A DNA stretch of 7,199 nt from an uncultured Treponema sp. Its GTDB lineage: Bacteria; Spirochaetota; Spirochaetia; Treponematales; Treponemataceae. The notes under the pieces are model-generated. The model made no database searches and was not told where the DNA came from. It saw only the letters and a list, made by a program, of their open reading frames with translations. Shown piece after piece: positions 5,744 through 7,199 of the stretch. The position numbers were made by a program, and so were the translations under genes. Within the stretch, counting starts at the first letter, position 1, and every line of letters starts with the position of its first letter. The stretch covers positions 1 to 7,199 of the forward strand of contig CAMOEE010000133.1 in the NCBI GenBank assembly GCA_946611835.1. The letters run 5' to 3'.

Positions 5744-6880
5744 TTATAGATTTATGGCTTCTTTGGCTATTGTTTTGACGAAATCTGCAGAAAGTCTTAT
5801 TGCTTCGTCACGGATTTCTTTGTCGAGGCTGGCGAAGGCTTTGATTATTCTTCCGGTATTTTTGAGTTTGTCGTGGTTCAAATCGCTATTGGTGATTGCG
5901 CTGGTTGACTCCAGAAGGCCAAAAAGTGTCTCCACGAACTGTTCCCTCTGAGCCGGCTGAATTTCCTCGAACCATTTGTTAAAACTGTTGAAGAAAAGTC
6001 CGCTGCCGGAGTCAAATTCGTCTTTTGTCTCAAACTGACTGCATTTGACAAACCAGCTGAAGGGATTGTGCTGCATTACGAGTCTTTCGTCACTGAGGAC
6101 GATTTTGCAGTTTTCATAATGATGGAAGAGCATTCCGATTATGGAAAACTGAGGATAGACCGAACGGATTTTTGCCTTAACCGAGAAGAATTCGTTTGAG
6201 TCCAGCTGAGCCTGCGAGAATCCCGGTCCGTCAAAATTGTAGACTTCATCAAGATTCTTCTTTGCTTTTTCACTCAAATTTGCACTTGCGAAGATTGCGA
6301 GGTTTCCGCCTTTTGAGTGGCCGCCGGCACTTACCGCTGAATTCTTGAATTCTGAAAAAACATTTTCAAGGTATGAGAGAGAATCTTTTTGTGCAGGAAC
6401 TTCGTCAAGGAAAGCAAGGTTGAAGTCTTCCTTCCAGCCAACCAGGGTGTCGTCTGTTCCACGGAAGGCCACAAAAACCTTTCCTTTGTTCAGCAGATTT
6501 TCTTCTTCAATAATGAATGTGACGGCTGAAAACTGCTCTTCTTTTTTTGAATCATATTCGCACTTAAAGCCGCACACGCCGACATCCTTAAATCTTGTGG
6601 AAGATGCTGCCTTTTTAAGAAGCTCGTTCGTTCTGGGGTCAATCAAAAGGCCCAGGTCACTCCGGGTCTCAAAGTCTTTTGATGCGAAAAATAATTTCGA
6701 TAAATCAGACAAATTAATAGAAGAATTATAATCTTCGGGAGCCAGATTCGAGAAATTCATGTAGGAAAGCTGGCAAAAAATCAATGCGTCAACTTCGTTG
6801 AAGGGAGCAGTCTCAAAGCTCAAGTCACCGCGCCAGTCAATGTAATCACAGATGTCAGATTTGTTTTTTTTGTTGGCCAT
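5744..6880 (-). CDS. DUF2974 / Mbeg1-like alpha/beta-hydrolase
   Basis: A 378-residue protein of the DUF2974 (PF11187, Mbeg1-like) family. The N-terminus has the family block DYIDWRGDLSFETAPFNEVDALI (about residues 12-34). The centre has a lipase-class-3-like layout: VFVAFRGTDDTLVGWKEDFN, then GGHSKGGNLA with Ser189 in a G-x-S-x-G nucleophile elbow, then VYNFDGPGF and QHNPFSWFV, which are all typical of the family. The elbow is intact, unlike that of the hydrolase at 551-1525. No signal peptide or membrane segment is seen, so it is probably cytosolic. The biological substrate of the family is not known. There is no Shine-Dalgarno before the ATG at 6880; a promoter 6 nt upstream suggests a leaderless mRNA. 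It is the first gene of a probable three-gene unit with the ACT protein and pectate lyase. Confidence 0.93.
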   Translation of the reverse strand: MANKKNKSDICDYIDWRGDLSFETAPFNEVDALIFCQLSYMNFSNLAPEDYNSSINLSDLSKLFFASKDFETRSDLGLLIDPRTNELLKKAASSTRFKDVGVCGFKCEYDSKKEEQFSAVTFIIEEENLLNKGKVFVAFRGTDDTLVGWKEDFNLAFLDEVPAQKDSLSYLENVFSEFKNSAVSAGGHSKGGNLAIFASANLSEKAKKNLDEVYNFDGPGFSQAQLDSNEFFSVKAKIRSVYPQFSIIGMLFHHYENCKIVLSDERLVMQHNPFSWFVKCSQFETKDEFDSGSGLFFNSFNKWFEEIQPAQREQFVETLFGLLESTSAITNSDLNHDKLKNTGRIIKAFASLDKEIRDEAIRLSADFVKTIAKEAINL

Positions 6881-6886
6881 AGGAAT

Positions 6887-6915
6887 ATTTTAATTCATTT
6901 TTCTGATTCACTCAA
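6887..6915 (-). promoter_or_regulatory. Promoter of the DUF2974-ACT-pectate lyase unit, leaderless geometry
   Basis: On the minus strand TTGAGT (6910-6915), 17 bp, then TAAAAT (6887-6892), and the ATG begins 6 nt later at 6880. Spacer and distance to the ATG are the same as for the promoter at 1532-1560. The bases between -10 and ATG (ATTCCT) hold no ribosome binding site, so the transcript should start at or beside the ATG. Prediction by eye. Confidence 0.55.
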
Positions 6916-6930
6916 ATTAAAATTTATGAT
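6901..6930 (+). promoter_or_regulatory. Possible promoter of the secreted-protein gene
   Basis: TATGAT (6925-6930) is a good -10 box on the plus strand. TTCTGA (6901-6906) at 18 bp is a weak -35. The leader would be about 33 nt and includes the AAGGAG site at 6956-6961. It overlaps the -35 of the divergent minus-strand promoter (6910-6915), so the two may compete for polymerase. Confidence 0.4.
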
Positions 6931-6969
6931 AAAGTTTTTTTCATCTTTTTTCTTTAAGGAGATTTCAAA

Positions 6970-7199
6970 ATGAAAAAATTGCTTGCTGCACTTGCAACAA
7001 CAACCATTTTGCTTTTGGGAGCCAGCGCACAGGTTCTTCCAAAAGAGCAGATGAAAAACACCGCATGGACAGGTTTTGGCGCTCCAATCAACGGCGACTT
7101 GATGTATTACGGTTTTACCGACACTTTCCAGGCTCGCTTTGACCGCGGCAAGTTCACAGTCGAAGGAATGCTCAACTGGAGTTTCCTTGCTAACTACAA
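6970..7199 (+). CDS. Secreted, probably outer-membrane-associated protein (5' part, runs off the right edge)
   Basis: The first 76 codons of a gene that leaves the window. AAGGAG (6956-6961) lies 8 nt before the ATG. The protein starts with a clear Sec signal peptide (MKKLLAALATTTILLLGASA, probable cut after ASA, before Gln21); there is no lipobox Cys. The mature part begins QVLPKEQMKNTAWTGFG and then has two alternating polar/aromatic stretches (TDTFQARF and KFTVEGMLNWSFL) joined by a short Asp-Arg-Gly turn, as in antiparallel strands of an outer-membrane beta-barrel. I do not recognise a named family from this fragment. A spirochaetal surface or porin-like protein is the best guess. It is divergent from the DUF2974 unit. 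Confidence 0.82.
   Translation, partial: MKKLLAALATTTILLLGASAQVLPKEQMKNTAWTGFGAPINGDLMYYGFTDTFQARFDRGKFTVEGMLNWSFLANY

Noticed and set aside
5397..5951. Open frame of 184 codons on the plus strand
   Set aside because: It crosses antisense over the start of the pectate lyase, the whole ACT gene and the end of the DUF2974 gene; it is a shadow without a family signal.
6345..6731. Open frame of 128 codons on the plus strand
   Set aside because: Antisense to the DUF2974 gene; Ser/Lys/Arg-rich sequence of the kind expected from reading a coding strand backwards.

Overview
The window looks like a host-associated spirochaete, most likely a gut, rumen or oral Treponema. The reasons are a moderate-to-low GC content, a lipoprotein-type family PL1 pectate lyase, a PD-(D/E)XK 'Rpn' transposase/nuclease gene with a second partial copy beside it, and a short secreted protein with outer-membrane-like beta segments at the right edge. 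The genus is an inference from gene content; no rRNA or other marker gene is present, and I do not name a species.

Layout. Positions 1-1525 (minus strand): an HSL-type alpha/beta-hydrolase gene (551-1525), followed 17 nt downstream by the 5' part of a U32-family gene (start at 533, running off the left edge) that closely resembles TrhP/YegQ, a tRNA-uridine hydroxylation protein. Positions 1652-2914 (plus strand): a complete Rpn-family gene, then in the same reading frame straight after its stop a second, C-terminal-only copy of the same family. Positions 2915-3001: a strong nested hairpin terminator between convergent units. Positions 3002-6880 (minus strand): a tightly packed cluster, read in order DUF2974/Mbeg1-like hydrolase (5744-6880), UPF0237 ACT-domain protein (5465-5734), pectate lyase lipoprotein (3002-5455), with 9-nt gaps at both junctions. 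Positions 6970-7199 (plus strand): the start of a signal-peptide protein, divergent from the cluster.

The most interesting signals are these. (1) The Rpn gene and its C-terminal-only neighbour both carry an in-frame internal ATG with a strong Shine-Dalgarno at nearly the same place in the protein. They would give C-terminal proteins of 67 and 71 residues. This is the arrangement known from E. coli Rpn systems, where a gene-internal small protein inhibits the full-length nuclease, and here the downstream fragment could be a stand-alone inhibitor. (2) Two minus-strand units (starts 1525 and 6880) lack a Shine-Dalgarno and have the same promoter geometry, TTGAG(A/T)-17 bp-(-10)-6 nt-ATG, which predicts leaderless mRNAs. 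(3) The HSL-type hydrolase seems to have lost its nucleophile Ser (Thr at that place) and catalytic His (Pro), so it may be a pseudoenzyme. (4) A secreted pectate lyase sits in the same transcription unit as a cytosolic ACT regulator-like protein.

No tRNA, rRNA, CRISPR array or riboswitch was seen, and no stretch over 300 bases lacks a gene or gene remnant.
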